Shown here: in pieces, positions 1 to 7,329 of the stretch
Numbering within the stretch: the stretch's first letter is position 1
Layout: each line of letters opens with the position of its first letter
Notes under the pieces: model-generated
The model's input: only the letters and a program-made list of their open reading frames with translations
What the model was told of the DNA's origin: nothing
The model's database searches: none
Program-made: the position numbers and the translations under genes
Assembly (NCBI GenBank): GCA_937894065.1
Contig: CALCST010000030.1
Location: 62,001-126,000, forward strand
Origin: an uncultured Parabacteroides sp.
Lineage (GTDB): Bacteria > Bacteroidota > Bacteroidia > Bacteroidales > Tannerellaceae
Reading direction: 5' to 3'
DNA length: 64,000 nt

Positions 1-6
1 AGTTTT

Positions 7-99
7 TTAGGTGACTAGTTGATAAGTCATAAGTTGACAAGGAATATATACTTGTTTCTGTAACCTTGTTCACTTGTATCTGTATCCTTGTCCCCTTGA
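7..99. repeat. TTGACAAG/CTTGTCAA dispersed intergenic element, copy 1
   Basis: Imperfect dyad: AAGTTGACAAGG on the left, and several CCTTG/CTTGT words on the right around a TTTCTGTA/ATCTGTA middle. About 20 relatives lie between genes in this window, in both orientations. This copy lies just downstream of the ExbB-type gene. Function unknown. Confidence 0.7.
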
Positions 100-100
100 A

Positions 101-826
101 TTAATTAGCAGGTTCATTTAACAAGTCCATGAACTCCATAGTGCGAGCTTCCATCTTGTTCACCACGTTGTCCACCTGTGATACCAGATAGTTGTAAGCA
201 AACAATGCGATGATACCAACCACCAGACCACCAACAGTAGTAACCAGCGCTTCATAGATACCGCCTGAAAGCAATGACACGTCAACATTAGTACCGGCAT
301 TAGCCATGTCGAAGAACGCACGCACCATACCTGTAACAGTTCCAAGGAAACCAAGCATAGGCGCACCTGCAGCAGTTGTAGCAATCAATGGGAAACCTTT
401 TTCCAGTTTCGCAATTTCAAGGTTACCCACGTTTTCAATTGCAACCAACACATCGTTCATCGGTCTGCCCAGGCGAGTAATACCTTTCTCAATCATTCTT
501 GCAGACGGAGTGTTTGTTGTACGGCAAAGATTAAGAGCCGAATCAACTTTTCCGTCATGTATATAATCTTTGATTCTGTTCATGAAATTCTCATCTTCAC
601 GTCCGGCACGGCGGATAACCATCAGGCGCTGAATGAAAATGTAGATAGCCATAAGCGACAGAAGTAAAAGAACAATCATAATCCATCCGCCTTTGAACGC
701 AAGGTCGATGATGTTAAGTTCTGCTTCCGTTGCCAACGGAGTTGTTGTAACTGCAGATGTCAAATCCGGCATTTGGTCAGCTGCATTCTGTTGTGCGGCT
801 GCCATAATTGATAGTAGGAAATTCAT
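101..826 (-). CDS. MotA/TolQ/ExbB proton channel family protein
   Basis: This 241-residue inner-membrane protein belongs to the ExbB/TolQ family, which forms pentameric proton channels that energise TonB or Tol-type envelope machines with an ExbD/TolR partner. Hydrophobic segments lie at about residues 47-66, 145-168 and 192-214. Between the first two is a cytoplasmic stretch of about 75 residues, the usual ExbB layout. The GAPMLGFLGTVTGM block at about 154-167 is the family core motif. The N-terminus has an extra polar stretch (residues 10-40). No ExbD/TolR gene is visible; it would be expected just beyond the left edge, in the direction of transcription. About 100 bp of repeat-containing leader separates it from pdxJ, and co-transcription is likely. 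Confidence 0.9.
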   Translation of the reverse strand: MNFLLSIMAAAQQNAADQMPDLTSAVTTTPLATEAELNIIDLAFKGGWIMIVLLLLSLMAIYIFIQRLMVIRRAGREDENFMNRIKDYIHDGKVDSALNLCRTTNTPSARMIEKGITRLGRPMNDVLVAIENVGNLEIAKLEKGFPLIATTAAGAPMLGFLGTVTGMVRAFFDMANAGTNVDVSLLSGGIYEALVTTVGGLVVGIIALFAYNYLVSQVDNVVNKMEARTMEFMDLLNEPAN

Positions 827-856
827 TTTTCTGTATATTTATTGTTTTTTATATTT

Positions 857-920
857 GACGAGTTGACAAGTTGACGAGGTTTATAATCCTTGTATCTGTA
901 GCCTCGCCCCCTTGTATCTT
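857..920. repeat. TTGACAAG dispersed element, copy 2
   Basis: Lies between pdxJ and the ExbB-type gene. It has GACGAGTTGACAAGTTGACG on the left, then CCTTGTATCTGTAGCC and CCCCTTG words on the right. Confidence 0.65.
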
Positions 921-925
921 GTATC

Positions 926-1642
926 TTATTTCACAAGGCAATTCTTATACTGCTTGATAGTCTCTTCCAGCCCAAGATACAAAGCATCGCAAATCAAGGC
1001 ATGACCAATTGACACTTCCTCAAGCCAAGGAATATTCTGGCTGAAAAAGGCAAGATTCTCCAGACTCAAATCGTGACCGGCATTCACACCAAGACCAAGA
1101 TTCTTAGCAGCCTTAGCCGCTTCGATAAACGGAGCAACAGCCGCCTCTCTGTCTTTAGGATACATAGTAGCATAAGGCTCTGTATATAACTCAACACGGT
1201 CGGTTCTTGTTTTTGCCGCCCATTCGATATTTTCTATATCAGTACCGACAAAGATAGAAGTTCTGATTCCATTGCTACTGAATCTTTCCACAAGGTCTGA
1301 AAGGAAATCGAAATTCTCTTTTACATCCCATCCGGCATTTGATGTTATCGCATCCGGAGCATCCGGCACCAGCGTCACCTGTGTCGGGCGGATTTTCATC
1401 ACAAGGTCAATGAACTTGTCGCAAGGATAACCTTCTATATTAAACTCAGTGCGGACAATAGGTTTCAGACCATACACATCACTGTATCTGATATGTCTTT
1501 CGTCCGGACGAGGGTGAACTGTGATTCCTTGTGCACCGAAAACTTCAGCATCATGTGCTACTTTTAACACGTCAGGCATATTACCTCCGCGGGCATTGCG
1601 GATAGTTGCCACTTTGTTAATGTTTACACTTAAATTTGTCAT
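926..1642 (-). CDS. pdxJ: Pyridoxine 5'-phosphate synthase
   Basis: PdxJ condenses 3-amino-2-oxopropyl phosphate with 1-deoxyxylulose 5-phosphate to give pyridoxine 5'-phosphate, the last ring-closing step of DXP-dependent vitamin B6 synthesis in the cytoplasm. The protein has 238 residues, the normal length. It carries the HPRPDERHI motif near residues 43-51 (phosphate and catalytic residues), a TIM-barrel pattern, [13 protein letters not shown] near 180-192, and the C-terminal [11 protein letters not shown] signature. The start ATG at 1642 gives the family N-terminus ([16 protein letters not shown]). It diverges from the CBS/nadK genes. A promoter-like TAAATTTG lies 147 bp upstream on the same strand. 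Confidence 0.96.
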   Translation of the reverse strand: MTNLSVNINKVATIRNARGGNMPDVLKVAHDAEVFGAQGITVHPRPDERHIRYSDVYGLKPIVRTEFNIEGYPCDKFIDLVMKIRPTQVTLVPDAPDAITSNAGWDVKENFDFLSDLVERFSSNGIRTSIFVGTDIENIEWAAKTRTDRVELYTEPYATMYPKDREAAVAPFIEAAKAAKNLGLGVNAGHDLSLENLAFFSQNIPWLEEVSIGHALICDALYLGLEETIKQYKNCLVK

Positions 1643-1692
1643 CTTCTATTATTATCTTTTATCTTTGACTACTTTTGTATATGTTTTCATAG

Positions 1693-1768
1693 AAGACGAG
1701 TTAACAAGTTGACGGGTTGACAAGGTCATTTCATAACCTTGTGTCTGCATCCTTGTTCCCTGGTCTCT
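1693..1768. repeat. TTGACAAG dispersed element, copy 3
   Basis: Lies in the pdxJ leader, between its start and its likely -7 element, so it should be transcribed as 5' UTR. It has tandem TTAACAAGTTGACGGG and TTGACAAGG, then CCTTGTGTCTGCATCCTTG. Confidence 0.6.
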
Positions 1769-1788
1769 TTCTGATATATACTATCGTG

Positions 1789-1796
1789 CAAATTTA
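1789..1796 (-). promoter_or_regulatory. Probable pdxJ -7 element (TAAATTTG)
   Basis: On the minus strand the octamer TAAATTTG matches the Bacteroidetes -7 consensus TAnnTTTG. No clear TTTG was found at the -33 spacing, so this is a half-supported promoter. Confidence 0.45.
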
Positions 1797-1822
1797 ATAT
1801 GATTTAGAAAATAAAGGAAAAA

Positions 1823-2350
1823 ATGTTGGTGAAAGATTTCATAACAAAAGATATATCGTCCTTAAAAGGCTATTCCACTGATTCATTTCCCGACTCCGTT
1901 CCGTCGCTTAGGGCAGATGATTCCATATTGAATGCATTGTCCGTTGTTGCCGACAAGGATTTGGAATTTGTAAAAGTAGAAGATTCCGACGGGAATATTA
2001 TCGGAATATTGGACAGAAAGGATATTGTTAATGCTTTGGTGAATATGACCTGCATGGACAAGCCCGGAAGTCTTATCATCCTTGAAATGTATGACAGAGA
2101 CTATGCTCTTTCCGAAATTTCCCGCATCGCCGAATCCAACGATGCCCGGATTGAAGCCCTTATGACACGTTATATCCCATTGACCGACCGTATGCAACTG
2201 CTGTTGAAAATAAATCTCGAAGATGCCACAGCCGTAATCCGCAGTTTGGAGCGCTTCAATTATTCCGTGATTTATTATTCAATGAAAGCAGGAGCGGTGA
2301 ATGATTCACTTCAGCAAAGGGTGGATGAGGTGTTGAGGTGTTTTTTGTAG
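1823..2350 (+). CDS. CBS-domain protein upstream of nadK
   Basis: This 175-residue soluble protein has an N-terminal CBS-type region (about residues 5-75, containing SILNALSVVADKDLEFVKVED and IIGILDRKDIVNAL), the fold that binds adenine nucleotides or AdoMet. The C-terminal half (about 80-175) contains GSLIILEMYDRDYALSEISR and resembles an ACT-like alpha/beta domain. The A-rich run before ATG 1823 (AAATAAAGGAAAAA) is typical of Bacteroidetes initiation. It is encoded 104 bp upstream of nadK on the same strand, so a regulatory link to NAD(P) or adenylate sensing is conceivable but unproven. It could equally be a stand-alone ligand sensor. Confidence 0.75.
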   Translation: MLVKDFITKDISSLKGYSTDSFPDSVPSLRADDSILNALSVVADKDLEFVKVEDSDGNIIGILDRKDIVNALVNMTCMDKPGSLIILEMYDRDYALSEISRIAESNDARIEALMTRYIPLTDRMQLLLKINLEDATAVIRSLERFNYSVIYYSMKAGAVNDSLQQRVDEVLRCFL

Positions 2351-2356
2351 AGGAGG

Positions 2357-2417
2357 CAAGGAGTTAAGGAGAATACTCTTGTTTTCTGTAGCCTTGTCAA
2401 CTTGTCAACTCGTCCCC
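2357..2417. repeat. TTGACAAG dispersed element, copy 4; left arm of a 61-bp inverted repeat
   Basis: This 61-bp stretch is the reverse complement of 3629-3689 with two mismatches, so the pair flanks nadK in opposite orientation. It contains GGAGTTAAGGAGAATACTC, TTTTCTGTAGCCTTGTCAA and CTTGTCAACTCGTCCCC. It is followed directly by an AAACTTA/AAACTCA leader (2419-2454) that ends at the nadK start codon. Confidence 0.8.
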
Positions 2418-2454
2418 TAATAAACTAATAAACTTAAAAACTCAAAAACTCAAA

Positions 2455-3330
2455 ATGAAAATAGGCATATTCGGAAGCAAATATCAAAAAGAAAAGCAAA
2501 GCGTAATACGTCGCGTGTTCGAAAAACTGAAGTCTCTCGGAGCAGAAATATATCCGGATTCAGCTTTCTATAAATATATATGTGAGGAATTCGACTATCA
2601 TCCGGACATCAATGACGTAATAACATATTCGGTGGACCATATTGATTTGGCTTTGAGCATCGGTGGCGACGGAACATTCCTTCGCACGGCAGCAGTCATA
2701 GGCAGCAGAAATATTCCAATATTAGGAATAAACACCGGCCGCCTTGGTTTCCTTGCCGATATCAGCAGCAACGAGATTGAGGAAACGCTCGAAGAAATCT
2801 TCAAGAACTACTACCGGATTGAAGAAAGAACATTGCTCTGCCTCAAGACCGAGGAAAGGAGATATAGAGGCTACAACTGTGCCCTCAACGAAGTTGCAGT
2901 GCTGAAGCGAGATACATCATCAATGATAACAATCCACACAATGCTCGACGATGAATACCTCACATCATATCAGGCAGACGGACTTGTAATAGCAACACCG
3001 ACCGGCTCCACAGCATACTCCATGAGTGTAAACGGACCGATTATCGTGCCTCAGAACAACAGTCTTGTCCTGAGCCCGGTTGCGCCACATTCCCTTAACG
3101 TGCGTCCTCTGGTCATTCCGGATAATTGCAAGATAGATTTGCATATCGAAAGCCGCAACAAAACATTCCTTGTTTCGCTTGACGGCCGTTCTGAGATTTT
3201 CCCTGCCGACATCAAACTGTCAATCTGCAAGGCGGACTATACGGCAAAGGTTCTCAAAAGATATAATCATACATTCTATAAAACATTGCGAGAAAAACTG
3301 ATGTGGGGAGCTGATGCAAGAATAAAATGA
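2455..3330 (+). CDS. nadK: NAD kinase
   Basis: NadK phosphorylates NAD+ to NADP+ in the cytoplasm. The 291-residue protein has the ATP/NAD kinase signature GGDGTFLRTA with GGDGT at residues 70-74 (D72 is the expected catalytic Asp), NTGRLGFLA at about 93-101, and the C-terminal NAD-binding block ADGLVIATPTGSTAYSMS at about 174-191. The length is normal for bacterial enzymes. The ATG at 2455 follows an A-rich leader and begins MKIGIFGS, the family N-terminus. It lies downstream of the CBS-domain gene with a repeat element between, so it may be co-transcribed or have its own start. Confidence 0.96.
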   Translation: MKIGIFGSKYQKEKQSVIRRVFEKLKSLGAEIYPDSAFYKYICEEFDYHPDINDVITYSVDHIDLALSIGGDGTFLRTAAVIGSRNIPILGINTGRLGFLADISSNEIEETLEEIFKNYYRIEERTLLCLKTEERRYRGYNCALNEVAVLKRDTSSMITIHTMLDDEYLTSYQADGLVIATPTGSTAYSMSVNGPIIVPQNNSLVLSPVAPHSLNVRPLVIPDNCKIDLHIESRNKTFLVSLDGRSEIFPADIKLSICKADYTAKVLKRYNHTFYKTLREKLMWGADARIK

Positions 3331-3337
3331 GGAAAAC

Positions 3338-3356
3338 GAGCCAATTTAATTGGCTC
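3338..3356. terminator. Hairpin after nadK
   Basis: Perfect inverted repeat GAGCCAATT/AATTGGCTC, 7 bp after the nadK stop codon. The following AATTTCTC is only weakly U-rich, so it is a weak terminator or 3' end stabiliser. Confidence 0.45.
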
Positions 3357-3498
3357 AATTTCTCTGTGAACTCAGTGCTGAAACAAATATTTAAGCCACG
3401 AAAAATATGTTTTATAGCAAAAATCTGTTTATAAAACTATGTTGTAAAGCATGTTTTAGTTAAACAGATTTAAAATATTGAATTTTCCAAGCAAAAGT

Positions 3499-3531
3499 TT
3501 GTGTTGTATAACATAAACTCTCTATATTTGC
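3499..3531 (+). promoter_or_regulatory. Bacteroidetes-type promoter of the candidate small RNA
   Basis: TTTG at 3499-3502 and TATATTTG at 3524-3531 are separated by 21 nt, matching the TTTG/N19-21/TAnnTTTG consensus of the primary sigma factor in Bacteroides. No protein gene starts downstream on this strand. Confidence 0.6.
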
Positions 3532-3536
3532 AATGT

Positions 3537-3606
3537 GTTTTTCATGGTATTAGATTTAAGGTTAACAATGGAGATTGGTTGTCGTGAGACAACCTTTTCT
3601 TTTTTA
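3537..3606 (+). ncRNA. Candidate small RNA of about 70 nt between nadK and the MATE gene
   Basis: A promoter (3499-3531) and an intrinsic terminator (GGTTGTC/GACAACC, 3577-3594, then a run of T) delimit a short transcription unit with no good ORF. The predicted transcript has an unstructured 5' part containing TTAGATTTAAGGTTAAC and ends in the hairpin with a GTGA loop. The flanking gene on the right is convergent, so this is not an obvious leader. I do not recognise the family with certainty. A terminator with an accidental promoter match is the alternative. Confidence 0.45.
3577..3606 (+). terminator. Intrinsic terminator
   Basis: The stem GGTTGTC/GACAACC with a GTGA loop is followed by TTTTCTTTTTT. 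It ends the candidate small RNA and may also end nadK read-through. Confidence 0.75.
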
Positions 3607-3628
3607 TATAGGTTTGTACAGTTGACAA

Positions 3629-3689
3629 GGGGACAAGTTGACGAGTTGACAAGGCTACAGAAAACAAGAGTATTCTCCTTAACTCCTTG
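3629..3689. repeat. TTGACAAG dispersed element, copy 5; right arm of a 61-bp inverted repeat
   Basis: Inverted copy of 2357-2417 (two mismatches). It lies just before the 3' end of the minus-strand MATE gene. Together the arms enclose nadK and the candidate small RNA. Confidence 0.8.
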
Positions 3690-3710
3690 ACTTCTTGACT
3701 CCTTAACTCC

Positions 3711-5060
3711 TCATCTCCCTACAACCCTTTTATCCTTCCATTTCCCTCTACGATAATATCCCAAAGTAATAACAAAGCCGATACCGATACTACCGTTTAT
3801 CGCCCACCAAATACCATCTTGCTGAAGGAACTCGCTGAACCAGTAAGCCAGAGGAATTCTCACAAGCCACAAACACAGAAGGCTCACAAACATAGTGAAG
3901 AAAGTATCGCCCGCTCCACGCAGTGCCCCGTTGAACACATTCAGTGCTCCGTGAATACAAAAGAAAAATCCCGTAATCGTCAGATAACTGTGTCCAATCT
4001 CAACCACATCCTTATCGTTGGTGAAAATCATCATCATATAGTCGCCCGCAAAATAAACCGCGGCAAACATCACAATCCCGAAAGCAATATTTATCATCAT
4101 CGAAAAGCGTACACCCTCGTGAACACGCTCCATTTTCCCGGCTCCAACATTCTGCCCGCAGAAAGTCGACAGCGCCCCGGAAAGAGTAAGTATCGCCTGG
4201 GTGATAAGCGTATCAATTTTTCCTGCCGCGCCGTATGCCGTCAGCGTATTGGTACCGAATTGGTTCACGATTCCCAGCAAAGTCATAAGCCCCAGTGCAA
4301 TGGCGCATTGCTGCACGCTTGTCGGCAACCCGATTCTCAGGCTTTGTAGGAAAACTTCCTTGTCGAACAGCAAATCCTTCCGCTTGATGGAAAGAATAGG
4401 GTGCTTCTCATTTACATAACACAAGGCAACAAACATCCCGATTCCCTGAGCCACAACCGTAGCACGTGCCGCCCCTTCGATTCCCCAGTCGAAAACAACA
4501 ATGAAAAGCAAATCAAGAACAATATTCAGCACGCTCGACATAAATATGAACAGCATCGGACGCACAGATTCGCCCAATCCTCTCAGAATGGAAATCACAC
4601 TGTTGAACGTCATAAACAAAAACGTCCCGCCAATATAAATACGGAAATATTTCACAGCTTCCGGAATAACCTCCTCCGGAGTCTGTGTGATTCGGAAAAT
4701 CTGCTCAGCAAAAATAATACCGCCGATAGAAAGCAAAATACCGACAATAAACATGAAAATGAAGAAACTCGAAAACGCCTGCTGCACCTTCTCAAGCTTT
4801 TTGGCGCCGAAATATTGCGACACAACGATAGACGTTCCGCTACCGATGCCAATCACAAACGAAATAATAAAATAATATATGAAGAAAGACGCCGAAACCG
4901 CCGCCAGCGCCTCTTTCCCCAGGAAACGCCCCACAATAATGCTGTCGGCAAGATTATACAACTGTTGCAGGAGATTACCTATCAGAAGCGGCAAAGCAAA
5001 TCCCAATATAGTTTTGCCAACCGGTCCAACTGTCAAATCACGCTTTTCCTTTTTCATCAT
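3711..5060 (-). CDS. MATE family multidrug/metabolite exporter
   Basis: This 449-residue inner-membrane protein has about twelve hydrophobic segments in two similar halves, the MATE layout. MATE proteins exchange Na+ or H+ for cationic drugs or metabolites. Family-typical pieces include GPVGKTILGFALPLLIGNLL (residues 13-32), LYNLADSIIVGRFLG, the second-half GAAGKIDTL and FNGALRGAGDT near 380. The substrate cannot be read from sequence. Its 5' end (ATG at 5060) overlaps the 3' end of the YihY-like gene by 4 bp, so the two are translationally coupled in one minus-strand transcript. Confidence 0.93.
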   Translation of the reverse strand: MMKKEKRDLTVGPVGKTILGFALPLLIGNLLQQLYNLADSIIVGRFLGKEALAAVSASFFIYYFIISFVIGIGSGTSIVVSQYFGAKKLEKVQQAFSSFFIFMFIVGILLSIGGIIFAEQIFRITQTPEEVIPEAVKYFRIYIGGTFLFMTFNSVISILRGLGESVRPMLFIFMSSVLNIVLDLLFIVVFDWGIEGAARATVVAQGIGMFVALCYVNEKHPILSIKRKDLLFDKEVFLQSLRIGLPTSVQQCAIALGLMTLLGIVNQFGTNTLTAYGAAGKIDTLITQAILTLSGALSTFCGQNVGAGKMERVHEGVRFSMMINIAFGIVMFAAVYFAGDYMMMIFTNDKDVVEIGHSYLTITGFFFCIHGALNVFNGALRGAGDTFFTMFVSLLCLWLVRIPLAYWFSEFLQQDGIWWAINGSIGIGFVITLGYYRRGKWKDKRVVGR

Positions 5061-6418
5061 AAATCCTTAAGCAAAATTTTGTCGCTTGCCTGCAGCATAT
5101 CCTTTCTTGTCTGCAGAAGAGTGTGCCATTCCCTGTTGAAAAGATTAATAGTATCAATCTTGAACTTTTCCGACCCGGCACGGTCGATTTTCGAAAACAG
5201 ATAACCCACCGAAATCTTGTTGATATCTATTGCCGGCTGATAATAAGCAATGCGGTCATCCTCGCCAACATTCACCTCAATTATTATTTCCAATTCCATC
5301 AGCAGATACAGGATTTGCGTTGTCAGTCGGAACGGAATCTGGTATGAATTCGACAACTCGTCAGCCGTATAAGGCTTTTCCCCCTTTTCAAATCTCTTCA
5401 CGATAAGAGTAGCAATCAGCAGCGTAAGAAAATCCTTATACCGTCGGCTGATATTCTTGCTGTCACGCTCAAAGCTGAATTTCCTTACGTTCTGCGATGC
5501 ATACGACAGCTGAGCGCCAAACAGACAAATCAGCCACGACAGCTGAAGCCACAGCAACAAAAGCGGCAAGGCAGCAAAACTACCATAAATGGCATTATAT
5601 TTACTCACCCAAATCTGTCCGCTGATATAAAGAAACTGGAAAAACTGAAAAGCACATCCCGCAATAGTTCCCGCAATTATCCCGTTCGAAAATTTCACCT
5701 TCGTATTAGGCAGCGAAATATAAAGTCCTGCAAAGGCAAGCGAAGTAATCACATAAGGCAGGATATTCAGGATAAGTTCCAGCACCGGAGTAAGGAAAAG
5801 ATAATGGCTCAGGAACGAATTCTGCAAAGTGGACAGAAAAATGGATATACCGCTCGAAGCCGTCATCAGCACAGGGAGAATAATAAACAAAGCAAGATAA
5901 TCGGAAATCTTCCTGTACCAAGGTCTGGATTTCTGTATTTGCCATATATCATTGAAAGTATCTTCGATCGACGACAAAAGGCTGATAACCGTATAGAACA
6001 GCAAAATAAGACCAATCCCGATAATAACGCCGCCCTGAGCCTGCACCAGATAACTGTCAACAAACTCAAAAGCCTTGGTCAGTTCCACCTCGTGCCCTGG
6101 GAAATAATCCAGAAGCTCATCTCTCACAGTTCCCTGAAATCCGAACCCCTTTGCAATACCCAGCAATACGGCAAGCAGCGGAACAATGGCAAGCAGCGTG
6201 TTGTAGGTGAGAGCCGAAGCCTTCGTCTGCAAATTATCATTGATAAATCCCCGTACTGCAAGAATTATCGTTTTTATAATATTGAGATAAATGATTTTCA
6301 GCCCGGAAACTTCATTTTCGGTTATTCGCCATATATCATAAGTGACAAAGTGTATGGCCCACGAAAGGAAGTCACTGATACGTTTCATTAATGATTTCTC
6401 TTTATCCTGTGGAGTCAT
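5057..6418 (-). CDS. YihY/BrkB family inner-membrane protein
   Basis: Of the possible starts, the ATG at 6418 (MTPQDKEKS) or the ATG at 6388 (MKRISDFLSW) is the likely one. The reading frame stays open to 6586, but that extension runs into the RNase P RNA gene. The mature product has about 453 residues: a YihY domain with six predicted membrane segments (residues about 40-320, including QTKASALTYNTLLAIVPLLA, a family hallmark) and a soluble C-terminal extension of about 130 residues that looks like a winged helix (EKPYTADELSNSYQIPFRLT). The family was once called RNase BN, but that assignment was withdrawn and its function is unknown. The extension is common in Bacteroidetes members. Confidence 0.85.
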   Translation of the reverse strand: MTPQDKEKSLMKRISDFLSWAIHFVTYDIWRITENEVSGLKIIYLNIIKTIILAVRGFINDNLQTKASALTYNTLLAIVPLLAVLLGIAKGFGFQGTVRDELLDYFPGHEVELTKAFEFVDSYLVQAQGGVIIGIGLILLFYTVISLLSSIEDTFNDIWQIQKSRPWYRKISDYLALFIILPVLMTASSGISIFLSTLQNSFLSHYLFLTPVLELILNILPYVITSLAFAGLYISLPNTKVKFSNGIIAGTIAGCAFQFFQFLYISGQIWVSKYNAIYGSFAALPLLLLWLQLSWLICLFGAQLSYASQNVRKFSFERDSKNISRRYKDFLTLLIATLIVKRFEKGEKPYTADELSNSYQIPFRLTTQILYLLMELEIIIEVNVGEDDRIAYYQPAIDINKISVGYLFSKIDRAGSEKFKIDTINLFNREWHTLLQTRKDMLQASDKILLKDL

Positions 6419-6433
6419 AGCGCGCGTTTTATG

Positions 6434-6510
6434 GAGTTGACATTGACAAGAAAACAAGTTGACGAGTTTACGAGGTTTTTTCTTGTATCTGAAACCTTGT
6501 TGCCTTGTCT
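6434..6510. repeat. TTGACAAG dispersed element, copy 6
   Basis: Lies between the YihY-like gene start and the 3' end of rnpB. It contains TTGACATTGACAAG, ACAAGTTGACGAG and, on the right, CTTGTATCTGAAACCTTG. Confidence 0.65.
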
Positions 6511-6525
6511 TTATTTTAAAAAAAA

Positions 6526-6888
6526 CAGTTTGTCTGTAAGCCGGGTCCTGTGCTTCTTCCGTATTACCGGAAAAAGTGCCTGCCATTTATCTGATCTCAC
6601 CGTCGCCGATGAGCTTTATCGGTCCACCCCCCGGCATCGGACGAGCAGCCCTACATGCGCCGGTATACATGACCTTTCAACCCATAAGTTGTACGGCATC
6701 CTTTGTTGCCAAAAGACCCGGTGAGCTCTTACCTCACCTTTTCACCCTTACCACAGCATCAGCCATGGCGGTTATTCTCTGTTACATTACTCAACCCTCG
6801 CGGACTGCTTCCCGTTAAGAAGTATGGTGCTCTGTGTTGCCCGGACTTTCCTCACACTCCGAAAAGTGAGCGACAAGCCGACAAACTG
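6526..6888 (-). ncRNA. rnpB: RNase P RNA (class A)
   Basis: The catalytic RNA subunit of RNase P matures tRNA 5' ends. Read on the minus strand, the 5' and 3' ends pair as helix P1 (CAGTTTGTC with GACAAACTG). The conserved CR-I block GAGGAAAGTCCGGGC follows about 30 nt in. The universal AACAGAGAATAACCGCC appears near the middle, and the RNA ends with CCCGGCTTACAGAC. The length of about 365 nt fits bacterial type A. ORFs read through this region are spurious. It is encoded upstream of the YihY-like gene on the same strand with its own promoter. Confidence 0.95.
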
Positions 6889-6905
6889 TTTTGAGTTATT
6901 GGAGA

Positions 6906-6937
6906 CAAAGGTAAGAAAAATATTATACAGTCGCAAA
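6906..6937 (-). promoter_or_regulatory. rnpB promoter
   Basis: On the minus strand, TTTG (6934-6937) is followed after 20 nt by TACCTTTG (6906-6913), an excellent match to the Bacteroidetes consensus. The RNA start predicted from helix P1 lies about 15 nt downstream. Confidence 0.85.
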
Positions 6938-7040
6938 ATACATAATATAATAGTAGTTCTTCATTTTTATCCATTTTGCCTTTCAATATTTCTGTATCAA
7001 GTATTTGAAACTTATAAATGTCTATTATGTTTTGAAAACT

Positions 7041-7112
7041 AAGCTTCAGTTTCTAAAAATTAAGCTTTAGTTTTTAAAAACTGAGCTTTAGATTATAAAA
7101 ACTAAGTCTTAG
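7041..7112. repeat. 21-bp phased tandem array, four units
   Basis: Units start at 7041, 7062, 7083 and 7104, exactly 21 bp apart. Each has an AAGCTTTAG-like core followed by T-rich then A-rich sequence, giving local dyads such as AGTTTTTAAAAACT. The array sits in the 440-bp gap between the rnpB promoter and the NigD-like gene. The rest of that gap is AT-rich with no gene that I can see. Confidence 0.7.
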
Positions 7113-7232
7113 TTTTAAGATTGTAATACTACCTGATTAATTTATTATTAGTGGTAGTAACATTGAATGATAATATAAAAAACAAAGTTCTTAATGAATA
7201 TTACAAGCTTATTTATACTTAATTATTTTTAT

Positions 7233-7240
7233 TACCTTTG
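7233..7240 (+). promoter_or_regulatory. Likely -7 element (TACCTTTG) for the NigD-like gene
   Basis: Consensus TAnnTTTG, 90 bp before the start codon. The -33 region is only TTTA-like. Confidence 0.5.
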
Positions 7241-7329
7241 TTCCTTTGAATAAAAATATACCTGGCTTAAACGTCTAGTTTGTAAGCGGTCAGATATATG
7301 CCCTTGAAAATAAAACAAATGAAAGAATT

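Noticed and set aside
1693..1768. TTGACA boxes as classical -35 promoter elements
   Set aside because: Bacteroidetes primary sigma factors use TTTG/TAnnTTTG. The TTGACA words occur many times per element and are not followed by suitable -10 boxes.
4401..5204. 267-codon open frame opposite the MATE gene
   Set aside because: Low-complexity, His/Asn/Gln-rich translation, typical of the antisense of a membrane protein gene. The MATE reading is well supported.
6418..6586. N-terminal extension of the YihY-like protein by 56 residues
   Set aside because: It reads through the TTGACAAG element and into the 3' end of rnpB. The peptide (basic and Gln-rich) has no family match, and ATGs at 6418 or 6388 give the expected start.
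6431..6894. Several open frames on the plus strand across 6431-6894
   Set aside because: They are the complement of RNase P RNA, whose conserved CR blocks and paired ends are unmistakable.
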